This document shows positions 18,297 to 26,941 of a stretch of DNA of 39,115 nucleotides, in pieces. Under the pieces are notes generated by a model. That model was not told the DNA's origin, did not search any database, and worked only from the letters and a program-made list of their open reading frames with translations. Source of the DNA: Coprobacter sp. (GTDB taxonomy: Bacteria > Bacteroidota > Bacteroidia > Bacteroidales > UBA11471); the NCBI GenBank assembly GCA_017462265.1, contig JAFTRN010000032.1, positions 1-39,115 of the forward strand. Direction: 5' to 3'. Every line of letters starts with the position of its first letter. The stretch's first letter is position 1. Made by a program: the position numbers and the translations under genes.

Positions 18297-18352
18297 ATTT
18301 TCCCTATTATTTTTCGAGGTAATTAACATTTTTAAACATTATCACAACCGTG

Positions 18353-19072
18353 CTATTTTTTCGACATCGACTCGAGTATAGTACGGTAGCTTTTCTCGAT
18401 GAGTGTATCCATATTGTGTCGGCCGTCATCGCCCGGCTGTATCGGCTCGTGAATGGTGAGAACTATCTTACCTGGGCGTAGAAGCCAGCCCCCCTTGGGC
18501 AACACGCGAAACGAACCATCGATAGTCATAGGCACAACCGGCAACGATAGGTCATCGGCTATCTGGAAAGCCCCCTTTTTGAAACGATGTATCGTTCCAT
18601 CGGGGGTACGAGAACCCTCGGGAAATACCACCAACGACATACCTTTGACTAAAATCTTTTCGGCAGCGGCAAGTGTTTCACGCAAACCTTTTCCCGAGCG
18701 ATCGACAAAAACGAATCCGGCAGCTGCACAAGCAGCCCCTACAAAGGGGATTCGTCGCAACGAAGCTTTCATCATCCATTTGAATTTATGGCCCAAATAT
18801 CCATATATAAGGAATATATCGTAGGCTCCTTGATGATTGGCTACAAACACATAGGAGGTATCGGCATCGAGTTTTTCACGACCTCGCACCTCTACCCTCA
18901 CCAATGATATAAGACAGGTAAGACGCGACCATATAAGGCCCGGATAATAGCCCCAAAAACGATGATCGCCGAGAAAACAACCTATCATAGTCGTAAGCGC
19001 CGTAAGAAGGGTTATGACCGACATAATGGGGACAAAAATCAGCCACTGATAGAAAAATCGGAATATTACCAT
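18353..19072 (-). CDS. plsC: 1-acyl-sn-glycerol-3-phosphate acyltransferase
   Basis: A 239-residue membrane-associated acyltransferase that acylates lysophosphatidic acid to phosphatidic acid in phospholipid synthesis. There is an N-terminal hydrophobic segment (about 8-32), then the four acyltransferase motifs: NHQGAYD (79-85) with the catalytic His-Asp pair, a region around FVDRSGKG, FPEGSRTPDG (150-159) that binds the glycerol phosphate, and VVPMTIDGS. Length is typical. It lies 68 bases downstream of the tRNA cluster on the same strand, separated from it by a terminator. The symbol is by family; a second acyltransferase gene elsewhere in the genome is possible. Confidence 0.9.
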   Translation of the reverse strand: MVIFRFFYQWLIFVPIMSVITLLTALTTMIGCFLGDHRFWGYYPGLIWSRLTCLISLVRVEVRGREKLDADTSYVFVANHQGAYDIFLIYGYLGHKFKWMMKASLRRIPFVGAACAAAGFVFVDRSGKGLRETLAAAEKILVKGMSLVVFPEGSRTPDGTIHRFKKGAFQIADDLSLPVVPMTIDGSFRVLPKGGWLLRPGKIVLTIHEPIQPGDDGRHNMDTLIEKSYRTILESMSKK

Positions 19073-19097
19073 AAACAGATATTAAAGGGTGAAAATA

Positions 19098-19132
19098 AAA
19101 AAGGCTGTCAACAAATACTTGTTAAACAGCCT
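19098..19132 (-). terminator. Terminator of the tRNA cluster
   Basis: On the reverse strand, a 7-bp stem (19126-19132 with 19102-19108) extended by an inner AACAA/TTGTT pairing and followed by a T-run, just past tRNA-Leu(GAG). Confidence 0.8.
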
Positions 19133-19140
19133 CGCTATTG

Positions 19141-19224
19141 TGTCCGAGATGAGAGTCGAACTCACACGACCTAATGGTCACTACCCCCTCAAAGTAGCGC
19201 GTCTACCAATTTCGCCACCCGGAC
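19141..19224 (-). tRNA. tRNA-Leu (GAG)
   Basis: An 84-nt class II tRNA on the reverse strand with a 7-bp acceptor stem (one G-T pair), a long variable arm, and anticodon loop TTGAGGG, anticodon GAG. Discriminator A, as required for leucine. Confidence 0.95.
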
Positions 19225-19251
19225 AAAAGAAATAACCCGTATTCGTTAAAG

Positions 19252-19335
19252 TGCCCAAAACAGGACTCGAACCTGCACGACCTAATGGTCACTAGTCCCT
19301 GAAACTAGCGCGTCTACCAATTCCGCCATTTGGGC
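19252..19335 (-). tRNA. tRNA-Leu (CAG)
   Basis: An 84-nt class II tRNA on the reverse strand with acceptor GCCCAAA, a long variable arm, and anticodon loop TTCAGGG, anticodon CAG. Discriminator A. Its variable arm and D-arm are nearly the same as in the neighbouring tRNA-Leu, which suggests an old duplication. Confidence 0.95.
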
Positions 19336-19359
19336 TCGATTTTCGTAGAACACGGATAG

Positions 19360-19432
19360 AGCGAAAAACGGGACTCGAACCCGCGACCCTAACCTTGGCA
19401 AGGTTATGCTCTACCAACTGAGCTATTTTCGC
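19360..19432 (-). tRNA. tRNA-Gly (GCC), copy 2
   Basis: A 73-nt tRNA on the reverse strand with acceptor GCGAAAA, anticodon loop TTGCCAA (anticodon GCC) and a T-arm with GTTCGAGTC. Base-for-base identical to the copy at 19470-19542. Confidence 0.95.
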
Positions 19433-19469
19433 ATTTTCACTATATCAAAGATATGTCTTTTCGACTTGG

Positions 19470-19542
19470 AGCGAAAAACGGGACTCGAACCCGCGACCCT
19501 AACCTTGGCAAGGTTATGCTCTACCAACTGAGCTATTTTCGC
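19470..19542 (-). tRNA. tRNA-Gly (GCC), copy 1
   Basis: First gene of the four-tRNA transcript, identical over its whole length to the next tRNA-Gly. The tandem pair is separated by 37 bases of unrelated sequence. Confidence 0.95.
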
Positions 19543-19553
19543 GTTTGCGGTTG

Positions 19554-19585
19554 CAAATATACGGCAGTTATTTGATTTGTGCAAG
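19554..19585 (-). promoter_or_regulatory. Promoter of the tRNA Gly-Gly-Leu-Leu cluster
   Basis: On the reverse strand, -7 box TATATTTG (19561-19554) and a CTTG -33-like element (19585-19582) 20 nt upstream. The first tRNA begins 11 bases after the box. Confidence 0.65.
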
Positions 19586-19705
19586 TGGTTTCGCACATTT
19601 TTTTTATTATTTTTTATGTGGTATTGTAAATGAAATATTTAGGAGCCACATAAAATTTTCAAAGAAAGTATTCTGAGGCAAAAAGTGAACAAGACATCCA
19701 CTTTT

Positions 19706-20302
19706 TTAACGACGACCTATCATCGAAAAGAACTCTTCGCGACGTTTCAAATCCTCAAAAACACCCGTATATGACGATGTGGTCGTTACAGCACCTTGCT
19801 TTTCTACCCCGCGCATCTGCATACACAGATGTCGCGATTCCACCATCACGATGACGCCCTTGGCCGACAATGTACGTTGCAGACAGTCGCAAATATCAGT
19901 CGTGAAGCGCTCTTGTAATTGCAAGCGACGAGCAAAAGCATCGACAATACGAGCCAATTTGCTGAGACCGGTGACATATTCATTGGGTATATAGCCTATA
20001 TGCACCACGCCGAAGAAGGGCAATATATGGTGCTCGCAGAACGAATAAAATTCAATATCTTTTACCACGACTATCTGACCGCGTGTGCCATATTCCTCCT
20101 TGAATAGGGCCGAACGTAGGGTTTCCTCGGGATTGCAATGATAGCCCGATGTGAGCGACCACATGGCTTTTGCGGCACGGACCGGTGTTTTCAACAAGCC
20201 TTCGCGTGTAGGATCTTCACCCAATAGCTCGAGTATTGCCTTGTAATGCGCCGCCAACTGCTCTATGCGTTGGTCGTCGGTCATATTCTGTATATCGGAC
20301 AT
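19706..20302 (-). CDS. folE: GTP cyclohydrolase I
   Basis: A 198-residue cytoplasmic enzyme that converts GTP to 7,8-dihydroneopterin triphosphate, the first step towards folate and related pterins. The zinc ligands Cys89 and His92 (FCEHH) and Cys160 (RHLCMQMRG) are all present, as are the family signatures [31 protein letters not shown] and LQERFTTDI. Full length for the family. It begins 3 bases after the SPOR gene, so it is the last gene of the reverse operon starting at DUF1599. A weak hairpin follows at 19681-19705. Confidence 0.96.
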   Translation of the reverse strand: MSDIQNMTDDQRIEQLAAHYKAILELLGEDPTREGLLKTPVRAAKAMWSLTSGYHCNPEETLRSALFKEEYGTRGQIVVVKDIEFYSFCEHHILPFFGVVHIGYIPNEYVTGLSKLARIVDAFARRLQLQERFTTDICDCLQRTLSAKGVIVMVESRHLCMQMRGVEKQGAVTTTSSYTGVFEDLKRREEFFSMIGRR

Positions 20303-20305
20303 GAA

Positions 20306-20788
20306 CTATTCTTTATATAAAGGTAAAACGATTTCGTCTTTGACAATACGCATCTCCACGGCGTATCTCGGAAAGCGTTTTTTCAATGTTTGAAGTTGTT
20401 TGTTGGCCTCCTCGTATGTACGATAGTCGCCCACCCTCAGTCGCCAGAAAGGTGATAGATAGGATACATATATATGCATATCGGGATAGGCCTCGGCAAC
20501 AGCGTCGGAGCGCAGTTCGACCTCATCGCGAGATGTACGTTTGTTGTCGGAGAATAATTGTATGCGATAACCTTGGGTAGCGATATTTCCATCTTTATCA
20601 ACTTTTGTGGTGCCGAAATTGCGAGAAAGACGAGCATCGAGAGCCGAATCTTGATGTAAGACGACACGAGCGCCATCGAGGTTACGCTCCAACGATTGCA
20701 CAATAGTCGTATCGATACTATAGGCCTGAGCCTTTACGCCAACGACCAAGACAAAAGACAATAACAGGGTGAAAATTATTCTCTTCAT
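20306..20788 (-). CDS. SPOR domain-containing exported protein
   Basis: A 160-residue protein with a signal peptide (about 1-20, VVGVKAQ). The C-terminal half, from GYRIQLFSDNKRT to VEMRIVKDE, is a SPOR domain, a fold that binds glycan strands of septal peptidoglycan denuded of stem peptides, so it should act in the periplasm at the cell wall. The ATG at 20788 begins a normal signal peptide; a longer frame from 20833 adds 15 residues without support. It sits between tpiA and folE in the reverse operon. From memory, the same order (tpiA, SPOR, folE) occurs in Bacteroides genomes. Confidence 0.88.
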   Translation of the reverse strand: MKRIIFTLLLSFVLVVGVKAQAYSIDTTIVQSLERNLDGARVVLHQDSALDARLSRNFGTTKVDKDGNIATQGYRIQLFSDNKRTSRDEVELRSDAVAEAYPDMHIYVSYLSPFWRLRVGDYRTYEEANKQLQTLKKRFPRYAVEMRIVKDEIVLPLYKE

Positions 20789-20846
20789 ATCACAAAAACA
20801 AAGAGGTAAAAGATTACGATAGAGACAACCCACTCCGCCCTATCGG

Positions 20847-20876
20847 ACACCTCCCCTCAATGAAGAGGAGAGGTGT
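20847..20876. repeat. Imperfect palindrome between tpiA and the SPOR gene
   Basis: Two 12-nt arms (20847-20858 and 20865-20876) pair with one mismatch around a 6-nt loop. It is rich in purine/pyrimidine blocks and has no T-run. It may be an mRNA-stabilising hairpin or a small dispersed palindromic repeat. Confidence 0.5.
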
Positions 20877-20938
20877 TATACTTGCCCGATAAGCAGGTAT
20901 CCCATTAAAAGGAATACCACGGAGATAGGAGTATGTTA

Positions 20939-21697
20939 TTACGAAAATGCTTCGATAATACCCATGAACGATTCCACTTCGAGAGCAGCGCCACCGATAA
21001 GACCTCCGTCAACGTCGGGATTGGCAAAAAGTTCTTTAGCGTTAGAGGGTTTGCAACTTCCGCCATAGAGTATAGAGCAGTTGTCGGCTACTTCCTCGCC
21101 ATATTTAGCAGCAAGGGTGGCGCGTATAAAGGCGTGCATTTCTTGTGCTTGAGCAGCGGTTGCGGTTTTACCGGTACCGATAGCCCATACGGGTTCGTAA
21201 GCGAGAACTATTTTACCAAATTCTTCGGCCGAGAGGTTGAAGAGCGACTCTTCGATTTGCGCCTTTACGACATCGAAATGTTTGTCGGCTTCGCGTTCTT
21301 CGAGTACTTCACCGATGCAGAATATGGGGGTAAGGTTATTAGCGAGAGCCAACAATACTTTTTCTTTCAAGATCTCGGGTGTTTCGTGATAGTAAGCACG
21401 ACGTTCGGAGTGTCCCAAAATTACGTATTCGGCACCTGTAGAGGCTACCATGGCGGCCGAAACCTCGCCGGTGTATGCGCCCGAAACTTTGTCGGCACAG
21501 TTCTCGGCAGCAACACCTATTTTCGATGTATCGATAGCCTGTGCCACCGATGCCAAGTGTATAAACGGCGTACCGATAATAACGTCACAATTTACCTTTT
21601 TGCCGGCCAATGCGGCTTCAATACCTTTTGCCAATTCCAAACCTTCTTGCAGGGTTTTGTTCATTTTCCAGTTACCTGCTACAATGTTTTTTCTCAT
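20939..21697 (-). CDS. tpiA: Triosephosphate isomerase (module of the fusion; possible internal start)
   Basis: The 252-residue C-terminal part of the fused frame is a complete triosephosphate isomerase, which interconverts dihydroxyacetone phosphate and glyceraldehyde 3-phosphate in glycolysis. Catalytic residues are Lys11 (GNWKMN), His96 (LGHSERR) and Glu168 ([11 protein letters not shown]), and loop 6 AIGTGKT is at 172-178. The ATG at 21697 sits after the AT-rich sequence AAATAATCAAACAATT, which looks like a normal Bacteroidales intergenic leader, so separate translation of TpiA from the polycistronic mRNA is quite possible. Shown as an alternative to the whole fusion. Confidence 0.85.
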   Translation of the reverse strand: MRKNIVAGNWKMNKTLQEGLELAKGIEAALAGKKVNCDVIIGTPFIHLASVAQAIDTSKIGVAAENCADKVSGAYTGEVSAAMVASTGAEYVILGHSERRAYYHETPEILKEKVLLALANNLTPIFCIGEVLEEREADKHFDVVKAQIEESLFNLSAEEFGKIVLAYEPVWAIGTGKTATAAQAQEMHAFIRATLAAKYGEEVADNCSILYGGSCKPSNAKELFANPDVDGGLIGGAALEVESFMGIIEAFS

Positions 21698-23062
21698 AAT
21701 TGTTTGATTATTTAAGAGTGTTTCTTGTTCTTCGTCTTTTTGTTTCCGTTTTTTCTCTACCAACGCGTTTCTTATTTTACGTAATCGCGCCAACCGACGG
21801 TAGCGAGCCTGTGCCACATAAGCCTCTATCGTTTTAGAGGTGAGGTACAATATGAGCATTGGGACGGCAAAGATAATAATAATCATTAAGAATGGGCGCC
21901 AAAATGTATACGGAATCAATCGGCCCAATGATAATTTGTCAATCGTATCGGCCAATTCGGCCTCACCGGGCAGATGCTCGGGACGCACTTTACGCACCAC
22001 GACACCATCGTGCAACAATACGATAGCCGGATTTCCTCGCACGATTGTCTGTATGACCGATTTGTCCATCGAATAGAAGGGGTAGTCGGCCCCGGTATTG
22101 TCTTGCCACTCTATAATCTCTTCTAAGGGAGAGGCCGTAAGACAATACAATTTATAGCCATATTCCTGAGTGTAATCATATAGTTCATCGATTTTGTCGA
22201 TGGCGTCGCTCGCTGCCTCTTTGAGCGATGGCGACATCAGCAGAAATGTATAAGTTGTATCGCCGAGTATTTCGTCGGTCACATCACCTTCGTCGTCATA
22301 CACGACAAAATTTTCCATACCCGAAACCGCATTTTCGGGCTCTATACGAGCGACATAGTGCCAAGCCGTATCGGTAGGAAGGTCGTCTATCGCGAACGTC
22401 TTTTCCTCACCATCTCGCTCATACACAAAAAGATATTCTTGCTCGCCGGCTTGCGCTATCGCCTCTCGTATGTTTACGCCCTCTTTATAGGGGCGGAAGT
22501 CGAGCAGCGGCTGGAAATAATAGGCATACATGGATATTCCCACAACAAAGAGTATAGAGAAATATACCGTAAGAGATTGTACTTCCTTGTGATAAATACC
22601 CGGCAACCGGGTATTGAAACGCAATAGAAATACTACCGCCAACAACAAAACTATATTTTTAACAAACGACTGCCAATGAGTGAGATATAGCGCCGCGCCA
22701 AAGCAACCGCAATCGCTCACGGGATTGTATAGTGCCAAATATAGGGTGAGGGCGGTCATTCCCAGCATCGTAAGGAACAACAACCATGTTGTGAATTTAC
22801 GATACGAACCGAAAAACGTATTCACGCCAAGCGTAAATTCGTAGGCGCCCAATGCCACCGACAAGAAAAAAGAAAAAGGGATAAAATATTCCTGTCCGAA
22901 CGCCAACAGATATTCCTCTATCTTCAACGACATACCCATGGGGTCAACAGCCTTTACAAAGCCGGAGAAAATAAACATTGCCCCCACTCCTATCCGCACG
23001 ATAATCAATAATGCGGGGAGTATATATCGCGACCAGAGTGAACGTCCGGGGTTATTCGCCAT
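20939..23062 (-). CDS. DoxX-like membrane protein fused in frame to triosephosphate isomerase
   Basis: One uninterrupted frame of 707 codons. Residues 1-455 are a DoxX/MauE-like membrane protein with about four spans in the first 180 residues (including [19 protein letters not shown] and a CGCF motif after the third), a fifth near 190, a periplasmic thioredoxin-like region, and a sixth span near 410 ([17 protein letters not shown]), then a basic tail. In Bacteroides this family ('BT_3928 family', from memory) lies directly before tpiA as a separate gene. Here no stop occurs: the tail runs through [12 protein letters not shown] into the complete TpiA that starts at residue 456. Either a true fusion tethers the glycolytic enzyme to the membrane, or TpiA is also made by internal initiation. 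It overlaps the DUF1599 gene by 11 bases. Confidence 0.85.
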   Translation of the reverse strand: MANNPGRSLWSRYILPALLIIVRIGVGAMFIFSGFVKAVDPMGMSLKIEEYLLAFGQEYFIPFSFFLSVALGAYEFTLGVNTFFGSYRKFTTWLLFLTMLGMTALTLYLALYNPVSDCGCFGAALYLTHWQSFVKNIVLLLAVVFLLRFNTRLPGIYHKEVQSLTVYFSILFVVGISMYAYYFQPLLDFRPYKEGVNIREAIAQAGEQEYLFVYERDGEEKTFAIDDLPTDTAWHYVARIEPENAVSGMENFVVYDDEGDVTDEILGDTTYTFLLMSPSLKEAASDAIDKIDELYDYTQEYGYKLYCLTASPLEEIIEWQDNTGADYPFYSMDKSVIQTIVRGNPAIVLLHDGVVVRKVRPEHLPGEAELADTIDKLSLGRLIPYTFWRPFLMIIIIFAVPMLILYLTSKTIEAYVAQARYRRLARLRKIRNALVEKKRKQKDEEQETLLNNQTIMRKNIVAGNWKMNKTLQEGLELAKGIEAALAGKKVNCDVIIGTPFIHLASVAQAIDTSKIGVAAENCADKVSGAYTGEVSAAMVASTGAEYVILGHSERRAYYHETPEILKEKVLLALANNLTPIFCIGEVLEEREADKHFDVVKAQIEESLFNLSAEEFGKIVLAYEPVWAIGTGKTATAAQAQEMHAFIRATLAAKYGEEVADNCSILYGGSCKPSNAKELFANPDVDGGLIGGAALEVESFMGIIEAFS

Positions 23063-23594
23063 ATTCGAGTTTTATCAAACCAAAAAGAGAATAATTTATC
23101 ATATCCATATAATTGGCATCAACACCCTCTGAAACGAGCGTTACACCCTCATGCTCCTCTATTTGCTTGGTTCGGCATATCTTCGTGAGTATCAAATCGG
23201 TGTAGGAACTCATACGCATACCCCGCCAAGCCTCATCGTAATCGTGATTTTTGGCATACATCAGATTTTTGGTGACGGTCATGTGCTTGTCATACAATTC
23301 CAACGCCTTCTCCTTGGAAATATCGGGAGTATCGGCATATCCCAATTCCAGTTGTATAAGGGCTATAATGCCATAATTGACTATTCCTATGATCTCGGAA
23401 CGAATACCCTCATCGATGCGTGTCTCGCCTTTTTCCTCGATACTGCGAATACGTTTTGCCTTGATAAATATCTGATCGGTCAGCGATTTGGGGCGCATGA
23501 TACGCCACGACGCGCCATAATCTTGTAATTTTTTAGCATATAGTTCGCGACAAATGTTTATCACATGTTCGAATTGGGCTACTGTATCGGGCAT
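23052..23594 (-). CDS. DUF1599 domain protein
   Basis: A 180-residue cytoplasmic protein made of two related halves, each with a pattern like [16 protein letters not shown] / [18 protein letters not shown] followed by a helix with KAKRI / [10 protein letters not shown] and a glutamate-aspartate rich end. This is the DUF1599 duplication. The family is distantly like nucleotide pyrophosphohydrolases (MazG-like helices), but activity is unproven. ATG at 23594 chosen: an upstream in-frame ATG at 23627 would overlap the promoter box. First gene of the operon with the DoxX-TpiA fusion, SPOR gene and folE. Confidence 0.85.
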   Translation of the reverse strand: MPDTVAQFEHVINICRELYAKKLQDYGASWRIMRPKSLTDQIFIKAKRIRSIEEKGETRIDEGIRSEIIGIVNYGIIALIQLELGYADTPDISKEKALELYDKHMTVTKNLMYAKNHDYDEAWRGMRMSSYTDLILTKICRTKQIEEHEGVTLVSEGVDANYMDMINYSLFGLIKLEYGE

Positions 23595-23616
23595 AGTCGT
23601 ATTTTTTAGAATTGTA

Positions 23617-23624
23617 CAAAGGTA
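23617..23624 (-). promoter_or_regulatory. -7 box of the DUF1599-tpiA-folE operon
   Basis: Reads TACCTTTG on the reverse strand, 22 bases before the ATG at 23594. No clear -33 element. Confidence 0.6.
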
Positions 23625-23719
23625 CAAAAAATCAAGAATATGCTCTATATTTTACCATTTTTTATTTCCTTTCAAGTTTTTATATCGATGTTTACCCTTT
23701 CTCTTATTACAAATTTTAC

Positions 23720-23727
23720 TATTTTTG
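23720..23727 (+). promoter_or_regulatory. -7 box of the DUF1593-CE12 pair
   Basis: TATTTTTG fits TAnnTTTG, 34 bases before the ATG of the DUF1593 gene. Confidence 0.5.
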
Positions 23728-23761
23728 CATTGTTTCTGCTTATTTTCAAACCTGATATATC

Positions 23762-25042
23762 ATGAAATTGTGCAATTACATCATTGTTGCAGCTATTGCG
23801 TTATTGACAGTGAATTGTTCCTATCAAGAAAAATCGGAAAAACCACGCATAATCATCAGTACCGATGTGGGAGGCACCGATCCCGACGACAACCAATCGG
23901 TAGTCCACCTGCTGATGTACAGCGACTTGTTCGACATCGAGGGATTGGTATCCTCGCCCTCCTACGGCAACGGGAGCAAAGAGGAAATACTGCGCATGAT
24001 AGATCTGTATGAAAAAGACTTGCCCCTGCTCGAAAAGCACAAAGAGGGCTTTCTCTCTCCCGAATATCTGCGCTCTATCTGCAAACAAGGCAAGAAGGGA
24101 GCTGCGCCCTATTGCGGCTACTCTACCGCTACCGAGGGATCGGAATGGATAGTACATTGCGCCCGCCAAGAGAGCGACCGACCGCTATGGGTGCTTGTGT
24201 GGGGTGGTCTCGACGATGTAGCTCAGGCTCTGCACGACGCGCCCGATATCGCCGACAAAATACGCATCTATTGGATAGGCGGTCCCAACAAGAAATGGAG
24301 CGTCAACAGCTATGTGTATATCGTAGAGAATTTCCCCGACTTATGGTTTATTGAGAACAACGCTTCGTATCGAGGATTTATCGGAAATCAGCGTAAAGCC
24401 GATAAGTATAACCGCGACTATTACGACACCTACATCGCCGGAGCCGGAAATCTGGGTGCCGACTATATCAACTATTATAAGGGACAATCGAAACTCGGCG
24501 ATACTCCCTCGCTCCTATATCTGATGCATGGCGATCCCGAAAACCCCGAAGGCGAATCGTGGGGCGGACGTTTCACCCCGATGACGCACAGTCCGCGCGT
24601 GGTATTCGACCACCCGCTGACCATGCAAGATACGGCCCAAGTATTTTCGATCATGGAGTTCCGACTGAAAGGTCCTAAACTCGACCTGCCCGCCGACTCG
24701 GTGTGCCTCACCATGACCATCAGAAAGCAGGAATGGCCGGGCTACTATGTAGGTGATGGCGTGTACGTGGTGCGCCACACAACTTATTACTTGGGCACTA
24801 TACCCTACACCATCGTATCACATATCGACGGACTTGACAGCCAAGAGGGCGAATTTACCGTGGAGAACGTGTGGCCGGGCCGTAAACACGTCACCGATTA
24901 CCGGGTGGGCAATACCTGGTACACCGATATCGATGATGCCGAACTGATGGAAAAAAACGTACTCGGAAGTAAGACCACCTCGAAATGGCGTAACGAGATA
25001 ATGGAAGACTGGGGCTCCCGCTGGTCGTGGTTGAAACAATAG
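23762..25042 (+). CDS. DUF1593 (nucleoside hydrolase-like) exported protein
   Basis: A 426-residue exported protein with an N-terminal hydrophobic segment and Cys at 19 (TVNC); the Asn before Cys is unusual for a lipobox, so lipidation is uncertain. The body starts with PRIIISTDVGGTDPDDNQSV, whose aspartate cluster is the calcium and ribose site of nucleoside hydrolase-like folds, then WVLVWGGLDDVAQAL and the C-terminal DUF1593 Ig-like segment with VWPGRKHVTDYRV. DUF1593 proteins are frequent in plant cell wall loci of Bacteroidetes and are sometimes annotated cellulose-binding; the substrate is not known. It is followed 35 bases later by the CE12 gene, so a joint role on a pectic side chain is inferred. 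Confidence 0.88.
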   Translation: MKLCNYIIVAAIALLTVNCSYQEKSEKPRIIISTDVGGTDPDDNQSVVHLLMYSDLFDIEGLVSSPSYGNGSKEEILRMIDLYEKDLPLLEKHKEGFLSPEYLRSICKQGKKGAAPYCGYSTATEGSEWIVHCARQESDRPLWVLVWGGLDDVAQALHDAPDIADKIRIYWIGGPNKKWSVNSYVYIVENFPDLWFIENNASYRGFIGNQRKADKYNRDYYDTYIAGAGNLGADYINYYKGQSKLGDTPSLLYLMHGDPENPEGESWGGRFTPMTHSPRVVFDHPLTMQDTAQVFSIMEFRLKGPKLDLPADSVCLTMTIRKQEWPGYYVGDGVYVVRHTTYYLGTIPYTIVSHIDGLDSQEGEFTVENVWPGRKHVTDYRVGNTWYTDIDDAELMEKNVLGSKTTSKWRNEIMEDWGSRWSWLKQ

Positions 25043-25077
25043 TATTTTATTTATATACACTACATAACATTAATACA

Positions 25078-26592
25078 ATGAAAAGATTAACACTGCTTTT
25101 AGCTGTATTCTGCGCACTCTCGGTATGCGATGCTCAGAAAAAGGTGCGAGTGCACACCATAGGCGACTCCACCATGGCCGACTATGCCGAGAATACCACC
25201 CGCACCCGCGGTTGGGGCGAGATGTTCCAAGAGTTTTTCACCGACGACGTAGAGGTCATAAACTATGCCCGTGGCGGACGCAGCACCCGCTCCTTTATGA
25301 ACGAGGGTCTATGGGACAAAGTGAAAGCCAACATACAACCCGGCGACTATGTGTTTATACAATTTGCCCATAACGATGAGAAGGGAGGCGGTACATACAG
25401 TGCCGATGGCCGCGGTACCGACCCGTGGGGCCATTACAAGAGAAATCTCGAAATCTATGTGAACGAGACGCGCGCCCTGCAAGCCACCCCCGTACTCATC
25501 ACCCCTATCGTGCGCCGATATTTCACCAAGGAGGGCACGATTTCCGACAAAGGGTGCCACAACCTGAGCAAGGGTGAAGACCGCACCGAACTCGACTATG
25601 TGTATGTAATGAAACTGGTCGCCCGAGAGATGAACGTACCCCTCATTGACCACACAGCCTTGACCAAATCGTTTGTAGAGAGCCTGGGGGCCGAAAATAC
25701 CACACGGCTCATCTATGTACCCACCGACGGTACTCATACCCAAGCCACAGGTGCAGCCCTCTACGCTCAAATGGTGGCTCGCGAAATGAAACGCATGGAT
25801 ATTCTGGCCCGCTATGTACGCCCCGACGCTCCGATGATACTCAACCCTCGAAGCATCGATTTCGGTAATATATATGTAGGCGACGAGGCTTGCGCAAGAC
25901 TCGATCTTACCGGTATCACTATGCCTAAAAAAAATGGCATAGTGACGATTACCGCCCCACAAGGCATGAGCCTCGCCTCTACCCCCGACGGCGAGAAACT
26001 CTCGAAACTCGAGATACCCTATACCGACGGCAAGTTGTGGAATCAATGCTATTTCGTGTACTACACCCCGCAAAGCGCCGGTACTGTAAACGACGCGATA
26101 ACCGTCACTTGCAAGAAGGTGAAACGCACTATCCCCGTGACGGCCGATTGCAAAAAAATCACGAAAGAAACACCCAAGAAGATAAGCGTGAAACGATATA
26201 CGTTGAAGGGGCTTACCGACAGCGAGCAGGGCATTACCATAGAAAAAGGTAAGTGGTCTGCCGACATCGACGAGTCGGGCTCGCGATATGTGGAATTTTT
26301 CATCAAGGATATGAAGCAGGGGTTTGTCGCCAAGAAAGTTACATTTACCCTCAAAGGGAATGTGGCCTATCGTGTAGCTTCGTCGGAGAGCGGTGATTTC
26401 TATCCCCGTACCGACTTAGGCGAAAACCAGAAAGACAGCACCGACATACAGACCATCGACCTACCCATAAATGCGACCATAAAACCGGGTGAACGCCTTG
26501 CCATACGCATATTCCCGTGGTGTACCCGAGAAAATGATAATGTACATTTCAGCATCGAAAACTTCACCATCGAAGGCTTGATAATCGAATAG
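25078..26592 (+). CDS. CE12 rhamnogalacturonan acetylesterase (SGNH hydrolase)
   Basis: A 504-residue secreted esterase expected to remove acetyl groups from rhamnogalacturonan, opening it to lyases. After the signal peptide (about 1-19, SVCDAQ) comes the SGNH domain: block I GDSTMADY with the nucleophile Ser, block II with Gly in NYARGGRSTRSF, block III FAHNDEKGG with Asn, and block V DGTHTQATGA with the catalytic Asp-His. The HND form and the RGGRSTR motif are typical of CE12. From about residue 245 there is an Ig-like domain (NPRSIDFGNIYVGDEA), then a C-terminal beta-rich domain that may bind carbohydrate. ATG at 25078 begins the signal peptide; an in-frame GTG at 25027 inside the previous gene is rejected. 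Forms a pair with the DUF1593 gene. Confidence 0.92.
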   Translation: MKRLTLLLAVFCALSVCDAQKKVRVHTIGDSTMADYAENTTRTRGWGEMFQEFFTDDVEVINYARGGRSTRSFMNEGLWDKVKANIQPGDYVFIQFAHNDEKGGGTYSADGRGTDPWGHYKRNLEIYVNETRALQATPVLITPIVRRYFTKEGTISDKGCHNLSKGEDRTELDYVYVMKLVAREMNVPLIDHTALTKSFVESLGAENTTRLIYVPTDGTHTQATGAALYAQMVAREMKRMDILARYVRPDAPMILNPRSIDFGNIYVGDEACARLDLTGITMPKKNGIVTITAPQGMSLASTPDGEKLSKLEIPYTDGKLWNQCYFVYYTPQSAGTVNDAITVTCKKVKRTIPVTADCKKITKETPKKISVKRYTLKGLTDSEQGITIEKGKWSADIDESGSRYVEFFIKDMKQGFVAKKVTFTLKGNVAYRVASSESGDFYPRTDLGENQKDSTDIQTIDLPINATIKPGERLAIRIFPWCTRENDNVHFSIENFTIEGLIIE

Positions 26593-26666
26593 CCGTTATT
26601 TATGACATATTACAAACAAAACCCTATGTAATAGCAAGTTAATATTTTACCACATAGCTGTATGCG

Positions 26667-26699
26667 AAAAGGCCGGAAACGCTTGTTTCCGACCTTTTT
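26667..26699 (+). terminator. Terminator of the DUF1593-CE12 transcript
   Basis: AAAAGG and CGGAAAC pair with GTTTCCG and CCTTTT around a GCTT loop, with a single C-A mismatch in the stem, and end in a T-run. Confidence 0.8.
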
Positions 26700-26884
26700 A
26701 TGTTTTCGAGCAATGGCAAGGGTGCACAATTTGTGCGTTTGTAAGTCACCTTTGTGTAGGGTAGCGACCGGCTCCGTAATGAGAGCTTTTTAGCGCTCCT
26801 TCATCTGCCTTATTGGCTTTGTAATCCTTTTTACCTCGGCGAACGCTTGAACCAAGCGTTCCTACGTTTTGCCGGGGCGATTAC

Positions 26885-26917
26885 AAAAAACACCGTCGGA
26901 GGTGTCCGACGGTGTTT
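26885..26917 (-). terminator. Terminator of guaA
   Basis: A perfect 13-bp stem (26888-26900 with 26905-26917) with a 4-nt loop, followed on the reverse strand by a run of T, 25 bases after the guaA stop. Confidence 0.88.
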
Positions 26918-26941
26918 GGTTTCTATATGGTCGCTACGAGA

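Larger units (their letters stand above)
26593..26941. other. Gene-free convergent region with several hairpins
   Basis: No coding signal in 349 bases between the CE12 gene and guaA. It holds the CE12 terminator (26667-26699), a 9-bp perfect inverted repeat GAACGCTTG/CAAGCGTTC (26841-26849 with 26853-26861) nested within a second pairing (CCTCGGC with GCCGGGG), and the guaA terminator (26885-26917). The part 26700-26880 has a repeat-like look but no second copy lies in this window. Confidence 0.6.

Noticed and set aside
19141..19542. Repeated blocks suggesting a CRISPR-like array
   Set aside because: The repeats are four tRNA genes (two identical tRNA-Gly and two similar tRNA-Leu); spacing and cloverleaf folding explain them.
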